NCBI GenBank assembly: GCA_002069885.1
Contig: MWCD01000006.1
Location: forward strand, 45,813 to 109,812
Reading direction: 5' to 3'
From: a bacterium ADurb.Bin236
Lineage (GTDB): Bacteria; UBP15; UBA6099
Length of the DNA stretch: 64,000 bases
The notes beneath the pieces are model-generated. The model was not told where the DNA came from. It ran no database searches and saw only the letters and a list, made by a program, of their open reading frames with translations. The position numbers and the translations under genes are program-made. This document shows, piece after piece, positions 53,018 to 61,711 of the stretch (positions within the stretch are counted from its first letter, which is position 1; the number at the start of each line of letters is the position of its first letter).

Positions 53018-54823
53018 TTATTTTTCTTTTTCCACTTGGAGGATGGATAGGAAGGCTTCCTGAGGGACTTCGACGTTGCCGATGTTCTTCATGCGTTTTT
53101 TGCCCTCTTTCTGGCGTTCGAGGAGTTTTCGTTTGCGGGTGATGTCGCCGCCGTAGCATTTTGCGGTGACGTTCTTGCGGACGGCGTTGATGGTTTCGCG
53201 GGCGATGATGCGGTTGCCGATTGCGGCTTGAATCGGTATGACGAACATGTGCTTTGGTATAAGCTCTCGGAGTTTCTCGACTATGCGCCGCCCTTTGTAG
53301 TACGCGCTGTCCCTATGGACTATCATGCTGAGCGAGTCCACGCTTTTCTCCCCGATGAGGATGTTGAGCCGCACGAGGTCGGATTCAATGAAGGAGTCGA
53401 ACTCGTAATCGAGAGAGGCGTAGCCGCGGGAGCAGGATTTCAGCTTGTCGTAGAAGTCGAATATCACTTCGCTGAGCGGCATCAGGTACACCATCTTGAC
53501 CCGGTTTTCGCTTATGTAGTCCATGGAGACGAAGCGTCCGCGTTTGTCTTTCGCAAGCTCCATGACCGGGCCTATGAATTCCTCCGGACACATTACGACG
53601 GAGCGGACGAAAGGCTCTTCGACCTTTTCCACTTTGAGACTTTCGGGGAACTCGCTGGGATTCTTGATCTCTATCATCTTGTCGCCGGACATGTGGATTC
53701 TATAGATGACCGTCGGCGCGGTGGCGACGAGATTTATTCCGTATTCTCTTTCGAGCCGTTCCTGAACTATTTCCATATGGAACATGCCGAGGAATCCGCA
53801 CCTGAAGCCGAAGCCGAGCACGGAGGAGGATTCAGGCTCGAACTCCAGAGATGAGTCATTAAGGGCAAGACGTTCGAGCGCGTCGCGCAGATCCTCGTAG
53901 TTCTCTGCCTCGGAGGCGAAAAAACCGCAGTACACCATGGACTTGAGTTTGCGGTATCCGGGGAGCAGGTCTTCCGCGGGGTCGGAGGCGAGCGTGACGG
54001 TGTCGCCGACGCTCAGCTCCTTGATATTTTTTATGTTTGCGATGACATAGCCGACCTCGCCGGGGCCGAGGGTTTGAAGCGGGGTCATGTCGGGGGCGAA
54101 CACGCCGATTTCGACAGCTTCTGACTCGCGGTTGGAGGCCATGAATCGGACTTTGTCGCCTTTGTTTATGGAGCCGGAAAAAAGGCGGACGTATGCGATT
54201 GCGCCCCGGTAGGTGTCGTAGTGGGAATCGAAGACTAGGGCGCGGGCCGGGCCGGCGTCCACCTTGGGCGGCGGGACGCGATCGATTATGGCGTCCATCA
54301 GTTCTTTTATGCCCGTGCCTTCTTTGGCGCTGACCTCGACCGCTTCCGAGCCGTCTATGCCGAGCACTAGCTCGATCTCATCCCGCACTCTGTCCGGGTC
54401 GGCGGTGGGGAGGTCGATTTTGTTTATGACGGGGATGATGACTAGGCCGGTGTCGCGCGCCAGATAGAAGTGGGCGAGCGTCTGCGCCTCGATGCCTTGC
54501 GCGGCGTCCACGAGCAGAAGCGCGCCTTCGCAGGCGGCCAGACTGCGCGAGACTTCGTATGAGAAATCCACGTGGCCCGGGGTGTCGATGAGGTTTAGCG
54601 CGAACTCCTGCCCGTCCGCGGCGCGGATGTGCCGGATGCGGACCGCCTGAAGCTTCACGGTGACTCCGCGCTCGCGCTCGACGTCGAGTTTGTCCAGATA
54701 CTGCGGCCTGAAGTCTCGGTCGGGAACAGTGCCGGTTATCTGCAGAATCCTGTCGGCCAGCGTGGATTTGCCGTGGTCTATGTGGGCGATTATGGAGAAG
54801 TTTCTTATGTTGTCAACCAGCAT
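53018..54823 (-). CDS. lepA: Elongation factor 4 (LepA)
   Basis: A 601-residue translational GTPase, the standard LepA length. Motifs: G1 IIAHIDHGKSTL, G3 LIDTPGHVDFSYE, G4 VINKIDLPTADP. EF-G-like domains II, III and V are present, and the LepA-specific C-terminal domain includes AKCYGGDITRKRKLLERQK, replacing EF-G domain IV. It helps ribosome assembly or elongation under stress. It lies 15 bases after murJ on the same strand and is probably co-transcribed. Confidence 0.97.
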   Translation of the reverse strand: MLVDNIRNFSIIAHIDHGKSTLADRILQITGTVPDRDFRPQYLDKLDVERERGVTVKLQAVRIRHIRAADGQEFALNLIDTPGHVDFSYEVSRSLAACEGALLLVDAAQGIEAQTLAHFYLARDTGLVIIPVINKIDLPTADPDRVRDEIELVLGIDGSEAVEVSAKEGTGIKELMDAIIDRVPPPKVDAGPARALVFDSHYDTYRGAIAYVRLFSGSINKGDKVRFMASNRESEAVEIGVFAPDMTPLQTLGPGEVGYVIANIKNIKELSVGDTVTLASDPAEDLLPGYRKLKSMVYCGFFASEAENYEDLRDALERLALNDSSLEFEPESSSVLGFGFRCGFLGMFHMEIVQERLEREYGINLVATAPTVIYRIHMSGDKMIEIKNPSEFPESLKVEKVEEPFVRSVVMCPEEFIGPVMELAKDKRGRFVSMDYISENRVKMVYLMPLSEVIFDFYDKLKSCSRGYASLDYEFDSFIESDLVRLNILIGEKSVDSLSMIVHRDSAYYKGRRIVEKLRELIPKHMFVIPIQAAIGNRIIARETINAVRKNVTAKCYGGDITRKRKLLERQKEGKKRMKNIGNVEVPQEAFLSILQVEKEK

Positions 54824-54838
54824 GAATACCCTGCTATC

Positions 54839-56494
54839 TCAACCCTGTTTGCGCCTGAATCTTTTGAGCGTCATGCCGGTCATGTCGTCAATTTCGGCCA
54901 CTTTCAGGAATTTTCCCGCTGCGATGAAGACCGCGCCGCATGCTGCCAGCGAAGCGATGGTTTGCGCCGCCGGGTCAAGCCCGGAAGTGGCGGACATAGC
55001 CGCCCAGCACGCCGCCGCCGCCGCCGCCGTCGCCGCCCCGACTCGCGCGAACGATTTCAGAACTCCGCGCGTGTCGAACCCCGGCGCCTTCCTGTTAAGG
55101 ATAGCGAGCAGAGCCGCGAAATTAAAGAGCGCCGCCATAGAAACTCCCAGCGCCACCCCGCCGAACGTCAGACCTTTCAATGCGATTCCCAGATAGTAGA
55201 ACGGCGATATCTTGAATATCCACATGGACCATCCCATCGGGACGGACCATGAAAGAACGTCTATGGAGAAGGAGCCGAGGCCGACTAGGCCGAGACTGAA
55301 CGGGATGGTGATGACGGCGACGCTGAAGAGGCCGACGAAGAGGGGCGTTCGGGTGTCGTTGAGCGAATAGTATCCTCTGCTGATGACCTGAATGGCGGTG
55401 TGGGCGGGAAGCCCGACGGAGTAGAACGAGAGAGCGAACGCGGTCGCCAGACAGTCATCCACGGAGAACTGGCCGCCGCCGAAAAGCACGCGGGAGATGG
55501 GCGCTCCGGCTATGATGAAGGCGGCCATCGAGGGCAGGGAGAACGCGAAAGTGGCGCTGATGCCGCGCGCGAGGGTGGACTTGAACTCGTCCATGCGCCC
55601 GCTTCCTGCCTGTTGCGCGAGAGTGGGGAATATCGCCATCGAGATGGCGCTTCCGAAAATCCCCAGAGGAAGCATGAGAAGCCTGACGCTGCCCTGAAGG
55701 GCGGTCACCGCGCCTTCTCCCATGAACGACCCGAATGTCACTGGCAGTATCAGCAGGTTTATCTGCGAGATAGACATGCCGAGCATTGCGGGCAGGAAGA
55801 GCTTGAGCACGATTTTTACATTTGGGTCGCCACGGCCCATGACCGGCCTGTATCTGACGCCTTTGGATACGACGACAGGCAGTTGCACTGCCACCATGCC
55901 GACTGTCCCCGCGAGCACGCCGTACGCAAGCCCCTTTATGCCGTATATAGAGCCGAGGAACACCGCGGCGGAAATTATGCCGATGTTGTGCAGACACCAC
56001 GAAATGGTCGGGGCAACGAAGTGCTGGTGCGCATGCAGGACTCCGCTAAGGATAGCGGACATCCCGGTGAACACCACCATCGGGAACAACATCCGCATAA
56101 TCTCGTAGCAGAGCTTGTGGGTTTCCGGCGAGCTGTTGAATCCGGGAACGATGGCGCGGGTAAGCTGCGGAGCAAATGCCATTCCGAGGGCGATGCTCGG
56201 GAGAATGACCGCAAGGGAAATATTGACGATGGCGCTGAACAGCCGCCAAGCCTCTTCCTTGTTCTCCTTTTCGAGCAACCGGGTGAACACCGGGATGAAG
56301 GCGGCGGTGAGCGCGCCGCCCGATTCGAGGATGTATATCAGGTCCGGGACGGCGAACGCGCCGAGAAACGCGTCCGTCTCCGGGCCGCGCCCGAAATAGT
56401 AGAATATCGTTTTATATCTGACATAGCCGAGCAGGCGGCTGACAATCATCCCCGCCATCACTATGAGCGCCGCTCGTTTGACTTTCCCGTTCAA
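54839..56494 (-). CDS. murJ: Lipid II flippase MurJ
   Basis: A 551-residue MOP-superfamily membrane protein with about 14 TM helices, flipping lipid II for peptidoglycan synthesis. The start is assigned to a TTG (L-NGKVKRAALIVMAGM) preceded by GAAAGGAACG; the longer frame to 56587 would run over a promoter-like region and has no family support. Family features: SRLLGYVRYKTIFYYFG, ESGGALTAAFIPVFTRLL and a central cavity motif region. It is followed by lepA after 15 bases. Confidence 0.92.
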   Translation of the reverse strand: MNGKVKRAALIVMAGMIVSRLLGYVRYKTIFYYFGRGPETDAFLGAFAVPDLIYILESGGALTAAFIPVFTRLLEKENKEEAWRLFSAIVNISLAVILPSIALGMAFAPQLTRAIVPGFNSSPETHKLCYEIMRMLFPMVVFTGMSAILSGVLHAHQHFVAPTISWCLHNIGIISAAVFLGSIYGIKGLAYGVLAGTVGMVAVQLPVVVSKGVRYRPVMGRGDPNVKIVLKLFLPAMLGMSISQINLLILPVTFGSFMGEGAVTALQGSVRLLMLPLGIFGSAISMAIFPTLAQQAGSGRMDEFKSTLARGISATFAFSLPSMAAFIIAGAPISRVLFGGGQFSVDDCLATAFALSFYSVGLPAHTAIQVISRGYYSLNDTRTPLFVGLFSVAVITIPFSLGLVGLGSFSIDVLSWSVPMGWSMWIFKISPFYYLGIALKGLTFGGVALGVSMAALFNFAALLAILNRKAPGFDTRGVLKSFARVGAATAAAAAACWAAMSATSGLDPAAQTIASLAACGAVFIAAGKFLKVAEIDDMTGMTLKRFRRKQG

Positions 56495-56542
56495 TGCGTT
56501 CCTTTCACGGTTCAGACGGCGATTCGTTCCCGTCACGCCTGC

Positions 56543-56578
56543 TTTATATAATAAACTCCCGTATTGCGCAATTATCAA
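56543..56578 (-). promoter_or_regulatory. Possible murJ promoter
   Basis: On the reverse strand, TTGCGC (56571-56566) is followed after 17 bp by TATAAA (56548-56543). A second option is TTGATA (56578-56573) with TATTAT. Either would place the transcript start inside the longer frame and supports the TTG start at 56494. Confidence 0.4.
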
Positions 56579-56677
56579 TACATCCATGACAGGAATTTAA
56601 AAAGTGGGAGCCAAACATCATCCTGCCGCGCGTAAAACCCGCGCCCAAAAGGACAAAACAGACAAGGGATAACATGC

Positions 56678-56706
56678 TTGACATTTTTTTGACGGGACAA
56701 TAGAAT
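56678..56706 (+). promoter_or_regulatory. Consensus sigma-70 promoter of the second fibre-like gene
   Basis: TTGACA at 56678-56683 and TAGAAT at 56701-56706 with exactly 17 bp between them, among the best matches in the window. About 145 bases of AT-rich leader lead to the ATG at 56858, which follows AAGGTGGGAC. Confidence 0.65.
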
Positions 56707-56857
56707 GATAAACCATTGTTAATATTTAATTACTAATACTATATGATTTCCATGAGCGTCGGGGATAAGAAATTGGGTTTTCCGATAGTTCATGGGTCAA
56801 GTTGCGGAAGCGCGAAGCAAGCCGGAACGTCGGCAAGAAGACGAGAAGGTGGGACAG

Positions 56858-59800
56858 ATGTCTAGAAAAAAGCGGCAGATAGAGCTGTTTTTCGCGTTCG
56901 CCGCGCTGATTGCGTTGACGAAGATAGTTGCGGCGGAGAATAAATTCAACTATCAGGGATATGTGACGGAAAGCGGAGTCCCGATGCACGGCTCCGTGCC
57001 GATGGTGTTCGAGTTATTCGATGTTTCGACGGGCGGCGCTCCGCTGTGTTCGACAGGCGCTCAAAGCGTTTCGGTGTCTCGCGGTAGGTTTAACTATGTC
57101 GTCGGCTCCGAGGCCGGAGGCTGCGGGGCGGTTGATATCGACTGGTCGGCGGGCGATTTTTTTCTTCAGGTGTCCGTGAATGGCAACACGCTCTCGCCCC
57201 GCGAGAAAGTTGTTCCGTTTCCTGTGGCTCTGGAAGCGAAGAAGCTGAACGGTTTGCAGGCTGCGGACTTCGTGCTATCCGGGTCGGCAAACTGGCTTGA
57301 AACATCCGGCGGAATTCTAACAGGCCCGCTGACGGTTGAGGCTGACATAATTTCCTCCGGAGACATCACGGCGGCCACAGGGACAATCACTGCGGCGGCG
57401 TTCATCGGAGACGGCTCGGGGCTTACGGGTCTGGCGGGAAGCGACGATTCCCGCGTTTTAAAGACAGGCGACACCATGACGGGCGCTCTGACGGTTGCGG
57501 CCGATTTCTTCACTTCCGGGAATATCTCCGCCGCCACAGGGACAGTCACGGCGCTTGCCTTCATGGGCGACGGCTCCGGACTTACCGGAGTCGTGGCGGC
57601 GGGAAGCGTTGCCAAAACGGGAGACACCATGAGCGGGTCTCTTGTTGTGGATTCCGATCTGGCGGTTTCCGGCGAGATAACTTCCGTGGGAGATATTTCA
57701 GCGCCCATAGGGACGGTAACCGCCTCCGCTTTTATAGGCGATGGCTCTGGTCTTACCGGGGTTTCGGCGACGGATAATTCACGCGTATTGAAAACAGGCG
57801 ACACCATGACCGGCGCGCTTGTCGTTCAGGCGGATTTCTTCACAGCAGGAGATATCACAGCAGCTACCGGAACGATAACCGCCGCCGCGTTCGTGGGAGA
57901 CGGTTCCGGGTTGACAGGGATAGTGGCGAGCGGCGGGGTGGCTAAAACAGGCGACACGATGACAGGGCCGCTGACGGTTGACGCAAATATAATCACGTCC
58001 GGTGATATCACTGCGGCGACAGGGACGATAACCGCCGACGCATTCGTTGGAGACGGCTCCGGGTTGACAGGGATAGTGGCGACCGGAGGAGTGGCTAAAA
58101 CGGGCGACACGATGACGGGGTCGCTGACAGTTGACGCAAACATTATCACGTCTGGGGACATCACCGCGGCGACAGGGACGATAACCGCCGACGCATTCGT
58201 TGGAGACGGCTCCGGGTTGACAGGGATAGTGGCGACTGGCGGAGTGGCTAAAACGGGCGACACGATGACAGGGCCGCTGACGGTTGACGCAAATATAATC
58301 ACGTCCGGGGATATCACTGCGGCGACAGGGACGATAACGGCGGCGGCATTCGTGGGAGACGGCACAGGGATAACAGGCATTTCTGCCACAGACAACACTA
58401 AAGTCCTGAAGACCGGGGACACGATGACAGGACAGCTTAACACCCAGAACCTAACCCCCACAGTGTCCGGCGTTTACAGTCTTGGCACGACCGATCTTGA
58501 ATGGAACAATATTTACGGCCGGGCGGCAAGGTTCAGAAACGTGGACGCGTATCATATGAAGCCGAGGCTGACCAACTTGTACGACCTCGGAGCGGACACG
58601 CTGGAATGGCGCTATTTGTATCTGGCGGGAGGGATATATTTGGGAGGGTCTCCGCTGGCGTTGTTCGGGAGCGTGGCGGATTCGGCGGGAACAACTCAGT
58701 TCTCTTCGTCCGGGCTGACGGGGTCGTTGCAGTTTGCCGGGGGCGGCCTCACGAGCGTGTCATTCGACAACGTCAACAGAAGAGTCACGTATACAACCAG
58801 CTTGGCGACTCTCACGCGCGGAACGGGCCTGACAGGGTCGAATTATGCCGGAACTGCCGGAACGACGTGGGCGGTAGATTTCGGGACGACGGCGGGAACA
58901 GTCGCCGAAGGCAACCACGCTCACGCCGGGATGATGTCAGGGTCGGGAACTGCGGATAGGGTGGCATACTGGAACTCGGCAAGCACGGTGTCGTCGGGTG
59001 GCCTATATTGGGATAACACTAACAGCAGGCTTGGCGTTGCCGTGGCCCCCGGAACATACGCGTTGAACGTGTCAGGCACGGCGAACATATCAGGCGCCAC
59101 GACGTTAGGCGGCACACTTGGTGTGACGGGAGCGATAACCGGCTCCAGCACGGTGCAGGGCACGAGGTTGATATCCACGATAGCGACAGGAACAGCGCCG
59201 TTGACGCTGGCTTCGACCACGGTGGTTACAAACTTAAATGCGGACCTGCTTGACGGCAATCATGCCTCTTCATTCTCAACGTCAGGCCACACGCACGCGA
59301 CATTGACGCGCGGCACGGGATTGACCGGCTCGAACTATGATGGCTCGGCGGCGACGACGTGGGCGGTTTCCTACGGCACAACCGCAGGAACGGCTGTGCA
59401 AGGAAACACAACTGTAACCATAACTGCGGGAACCGGCATGAGCGGCGGCGGAAGCATCACGCTTGGCGCTGGCGGAACTGTCACACTGACAAATACCGAT
59501 GCTGGCTCGTCGCAGTACATTTTTAAGAATATTGCTGACACAACGCCCACAACGCAGTTCTCAGCTTCGACAAACAACGACACCGTACAGTTTGCAGCCG
59601 GGGGGAGGACGACAGTAGCGTTTACACCGGCCAGCAAAAGGGTGACATACACTACCACGCTTAACACATTAACGCGAGGGACAGGGCTTACCGGTTCAAA
59701 CTATGACGGATCAGCATCGACGACGTGGTCTCTGGACAAGTCGCAAACGAACTGCTATTTTTCGTCCGTCACCACGCTGACAGGGACGGCGCAGGATACC

Positions 59801-59953
59801 ACATGCGCGGCGGGATTCTGTTGCGCGGCGGTTATTAACGCGGATACGGACATAGCTATGGGCATAGGCAAGCACGACGGCGCTAGCCTATATTTCAACT
59901 CGGCTTTTGAGGATTTTACATCGTTGAAAATCATGTGTTGCCCGTGTCAGTAG
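56858..59953 (+). CDS. Secreted tail-fibre-like repeat protein (1031 aa)
   Basis: Signal peptide about residues 1-26, then the same N-terminal domain as the 1923-residue protein (FNYQGYVTESGVPMHG...LSPREKVVPFPV). Seven GDTMTG/GDTMSG repeats follow, three of them in an exact 153-bp period starting at 57950, 58103 and 58256. The second half has TLTRGTGLTGSNY repeats as in phage tail fibres, and the C-terminus is unusually cysteine-rich (TCAAGFCCAAV, IMCCPCQ). It probably forms a trimeric surface fibre whose tip is disulphide-linked or metal-bound; that is inference. It is directly upstream of the three His-repeat genes, and may be co-transcribed with them. Confidence 0.8.
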   Translation: MSRKKRQIELFFAFAALIALTKIVAAENKFNYQGYVTESGVPMHGSVPMVFELFDVSTGGAPLCSTGAQSVSVSRGRFNYVVGSEAGGCGAVDIDWSAGDFFLQVSVNGNTLSPREKVVPFPVALEAKKLNGLQAADFVLSGSANWLETSGGILTGPLTVEADIISSGDITAATGTITAAAFIGDGSGLTGLAGSDDSRVLKTGDTMTGALTVAADFFTSGNISAATGTVTALAFMGDGSGLTGVVAAGSVAKTGDTMSGSLVVDSDLAVSGEITSVGDISAPIGTVTASAFIGDGSGLTGVSATDNSRVLKTGDTMTGALVVQADFFTAGDITAATGTITAAAFVGDGSGLTGIVASGGVAKTGDTMTGPLTVDANIITSGDITAATGTITADAFVGDGSGLTGIVATGGVAKTGDTMTGSLTVDANIITSGDITAATGTITADAFVGDGSGLTGIVATGGVAKTGDTMTGPLTVDANIITSGDITAATGTITAAAFVGDGTGITGISATDNTKVLKTGDTMTGQLNTQNLTPTVSGVYSLGTTDLEWNNIYGRAARFRNVDAYHMKPRLTNLYDLGADTLEWRYLYLAGGIYLGGSPLALFGSVADSAGTTQFSSSGLTGSLQFAGGGLTSVSFDNVNRRVTYTTSLATLTRGTGLTGSNYAGTAGTTWAVDFGTTAGTVAEGNHAHAGMMSGSGTADRVAYWNSASTVSSGGLYWDNTNSRLGVAVAPGTYALNVSGTANISGATTLGGTLGVTGAITGSSTVQGTRLISTIATGTAPLTLASTTVVTNLNADLLDGNHASSFSTSGHTHATLTRGTGLTGSNYDGSAATTWAVSYGTTAGTAVQGNTTVTITAGTGMSGGGSITLGAGGTVTLTNTDAGSSQYIFKNIADTTPTTQFSASTNNDTVQFAAGGRTTVAFTPASKRVTYTTTLNTLTRGTGLTGSNYDGSASTTWSLDKSQTNCYFSSVTTLTGTAQDTTCAAGFCCAAVINADTDIAMGIGKHDGASLYFNSAFEDFTSLKIMCCPCQ
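57950..58408 (+). repeat. Three tandem 153-bp in-frame coding repeats
   Basis: Nearly identical DNA units begin at 57950, 58103 and 58256, each encoding a 51-residue GDTMTG...VAKT unit. Homogeneity at the DNA level suggests recent expansion, so unit number may vary between strains. Confidence 0.8.
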
Positions 59954-59989
59954 CGATGGGGCGCGCGGGATGACTTGAGAAAAGAAGCT

Positions 59990-60796
59990 ATGAAAGAAAA
60001 AGCAAAAACGGACAAGAGAGAAGCGGTAGCGCGGGCGGCGCTCCCTGCGGCTGCGGGCGACGTGCTTCAGTATTTCTCCAGTGAAGAGGCGAAGATTTCC
60101 AGCCGGGGGCTTATGACGGGCGCGCTCGCCGTCATCGCATTAGGCATCGCCGCTGCTCCCGTTACTCCTGCGCATCACTTGAGCTATCATGCTAGTTTTG
60201 CTGTTCATACGAACCAATCTGCTGTGAATACGCATTCAAGCGTCGCAACGTTGGATTTGCATACTAATGCAGGTTCTCACGCAAACACAACAGCGGCGAC
60301 GGGACATCACAGTTTGGCGAATCATGCAAGCAAACCGGGTATTAACGCCCATGCGAATGCCAACAACCATGCCAACAACGATAATATGTCGAATCACGCA
60401 AGCGCGGCTGCAACCAACGTGACGGTCAAGCCTGCGGTAAATCAGGCGGTTGTGAAAAGCAATGTTCACAACAACGGGACGCAGGGAAAACACACGGCGT
60501 GGAAAGGACACGCGAACGTGGCAGCGTCGCACGCGAACGCTGCGGCATCTTCCGTTCATACCAGTGTTGCCGGACTGAACAACCACGACAACGTTAACAT
60601 CCACACCAGCGCGGCCGGAATTGATTCCCATTCAAACGTCAACGCGCATGTTAATGCTCCTGTTGTAGATACGCATATAAGCGTAAACAATCACGCTTCG
60701 GCGGCGGGGTTCACCGCCCATACAAATGTCACAGGGATAAATAACCATGCGCATGCAGCCACGCATACAAGCCACGATTCTCATGCGTCTTGGTGA
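59990..60796 (+). CDS. His-x-Asn/Ser triplet-repeat protein, paralogue 1
   Basis: A 268-residue protein starting MKEKAKTDKREA, which aligns with the starts of its two paralogues. The N-terminal part (about 1-45) has the conserved block YFSSEEAKISSRGLMTG, followed by a hydrophobic segment (about 44-62). The rest is His/Asn/Ala/Ser-rich: 30 His in the last 207 residues, 24 of them in one modulo-3 register, usually as HxN or HxS and spaced 6 or 9 apart. A central module HNNGTQGKHTAWKGH interrupts the register; the end is SHDSHASW. No known family is assigned; it resembles His-Xaa-Ser repeat proteins in concept only. A membrane-anchored metal-binding or post-translationally modified surface protein is plausible. 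Confidence 0.75.
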   Translation: MKEKAKTDKREAVARAALPAAAGDVLQYFSSEEAKISSRGLMTGALAVIALGIAAAPVTPAHHLSYHASFAVHTNQSAVNTHSSVATLDLHTNAGSHANTTAATGHHSLANHASKPGINAHANANNHANNDNMSNHASAAATNVTVKPAVNQAVVKSNVHNNGTQGKHTAWKGHANVAASHANAAASSVHTSVAGLNNHDNVNIHTSAAGIDSHSNVNAHVNAPVVDTHISVNNHASAAGFTAHTNVTGINNHAHAATHTSHDSHASW

Positions 60797-60851
60797 GTTT
60801 TTTGGTCGCTAGAAATTCTTTGAAAAGGTTTAATAAGACAAAAGGATTCAA

Positions 60852-61661
60852 ATGGAAAAAAAAGAAGAAAACAATTTATATTTGTTAGATATCATAAAGA
60901 AAAGCAACCTGCCCGTGGTTGCAAGCGACTCGATAGCTTATTTCAAGAGAGAGGAAGCAAAAATTAGCGCGCGAGGTATTTTAACAGGGGCATCTTTATT
61001 AGTTGTGTTGGGAATTTTAGTAGAGCCCGCAAACGGATTCCATGCAAGCAATCACAGCAATATCAATATTCACTCAAACCAAGAAGCGGTGAATGGGCAT
61101 ACGAACGCAGGCGCGATCAATATGCATATGAACAGTTCATCGCATGTCAATCTGGGGGCGATAAACGCACATTCAAACGTGAACACTCATTCGAGCACGG
61201 CGGCAGTGAATCAGCATGTGAACTTGAACAACCACACAAACCGGGCTGCCGTATCCACGCACTCAAGCGCGGCGCACACGAATGTCGCTGCGAGTCATGC
61301 CAATCAAAACGTCGCCAAAGGGAGCGCACACAACAATGGTTCTCAGGGCAAACACACGGCATGGACAGCCCACTCAAACACAAACGAATCTAGCCACGTC
61401 AACGCTGCTGGCACGAACACTCACACCAGCGTAGCCGCGATTTCAAGGCATGTTTCAGTTAATAATCACAGCAACGCAACGGCAGTCGATGTTCATGCCA
61501 GCGCGGCGGCACACACGAGCAGCGCGGCTCAGGATCAACACGCTAACGCCAATTCACACGCTAGCAGGACAGCTTATAGCGGACATAGAAACCTCGGGGC
61601 TGTCAATCTTCACAGCAATTCCTCGTCTCATGTTAATCATGGTTCGCATGCTTCATGGTAG
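60852..61661 (+). CDS. His-x-Asn/Ser triplet-repeat protein, paralogue 2
   Basis: A 269-residue paralogue with the conserved YFKREEAKISARGILTG block (residues 30-46), a hydrophobic segment (43-58) and a His/Asn-rich remainder. Of 29 His from residue 64 on, 24 are at positions equal to 2 modulo 3. The clearest unit is 15 residues of five triplets: HSN-xxA-[VI]Nx-HxN-xNx. The central module is HNNGSQGKHTAWTAH (160-174), and the C-terminus is NHGSHASW. The start has AAAGGA upstream, and the gap from paralogue 1 is 55 bases, consistent with one transcript. Function unknown. Confidence 0.75.
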   Translation: MEKKEENNLYLLDIIKKSNLPVVASDSIAYFKREEAKISARGILTGASLLVVLGILVEPANGFHASNHSNINIHSNQEAVNGHTNAGAINMHMNSSSHVNLGAINAHSNVNTHSSTAAVNQHVNLNNHTNRAAVSTHSSAAHTNVAASHANQNVAKGSAHNNGSQGKHTAWTAHSNTNESSHVNAAGTNTHTSVAAISRHVSVNNHSNATAVDVHASAAAHTSSAAQDQHANANSHASRTAYSGHRNLGAVNLHSNSSSHVNHGSHASW

Positions 61662-61711
61662 AAGCGAAAATGAACTTTTATGAGAACAGCTCAGGCTAGC
61701 TAAGGTGGAGC

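Noticed and set aside
40824..59953. Prophage with tail-fibre genes
   Set aside because: The fibre-like proteins have Sec signal peptides, and no capsid, terminase, portal, lysis or integrase genes are present.
60236..60631. Antisense frame opposite His-repeat paralogue 1
   Set aside because: It is a reading of the repetitive coding strand (Val/Arg-rich), without a ribosome-binding site or homology features.
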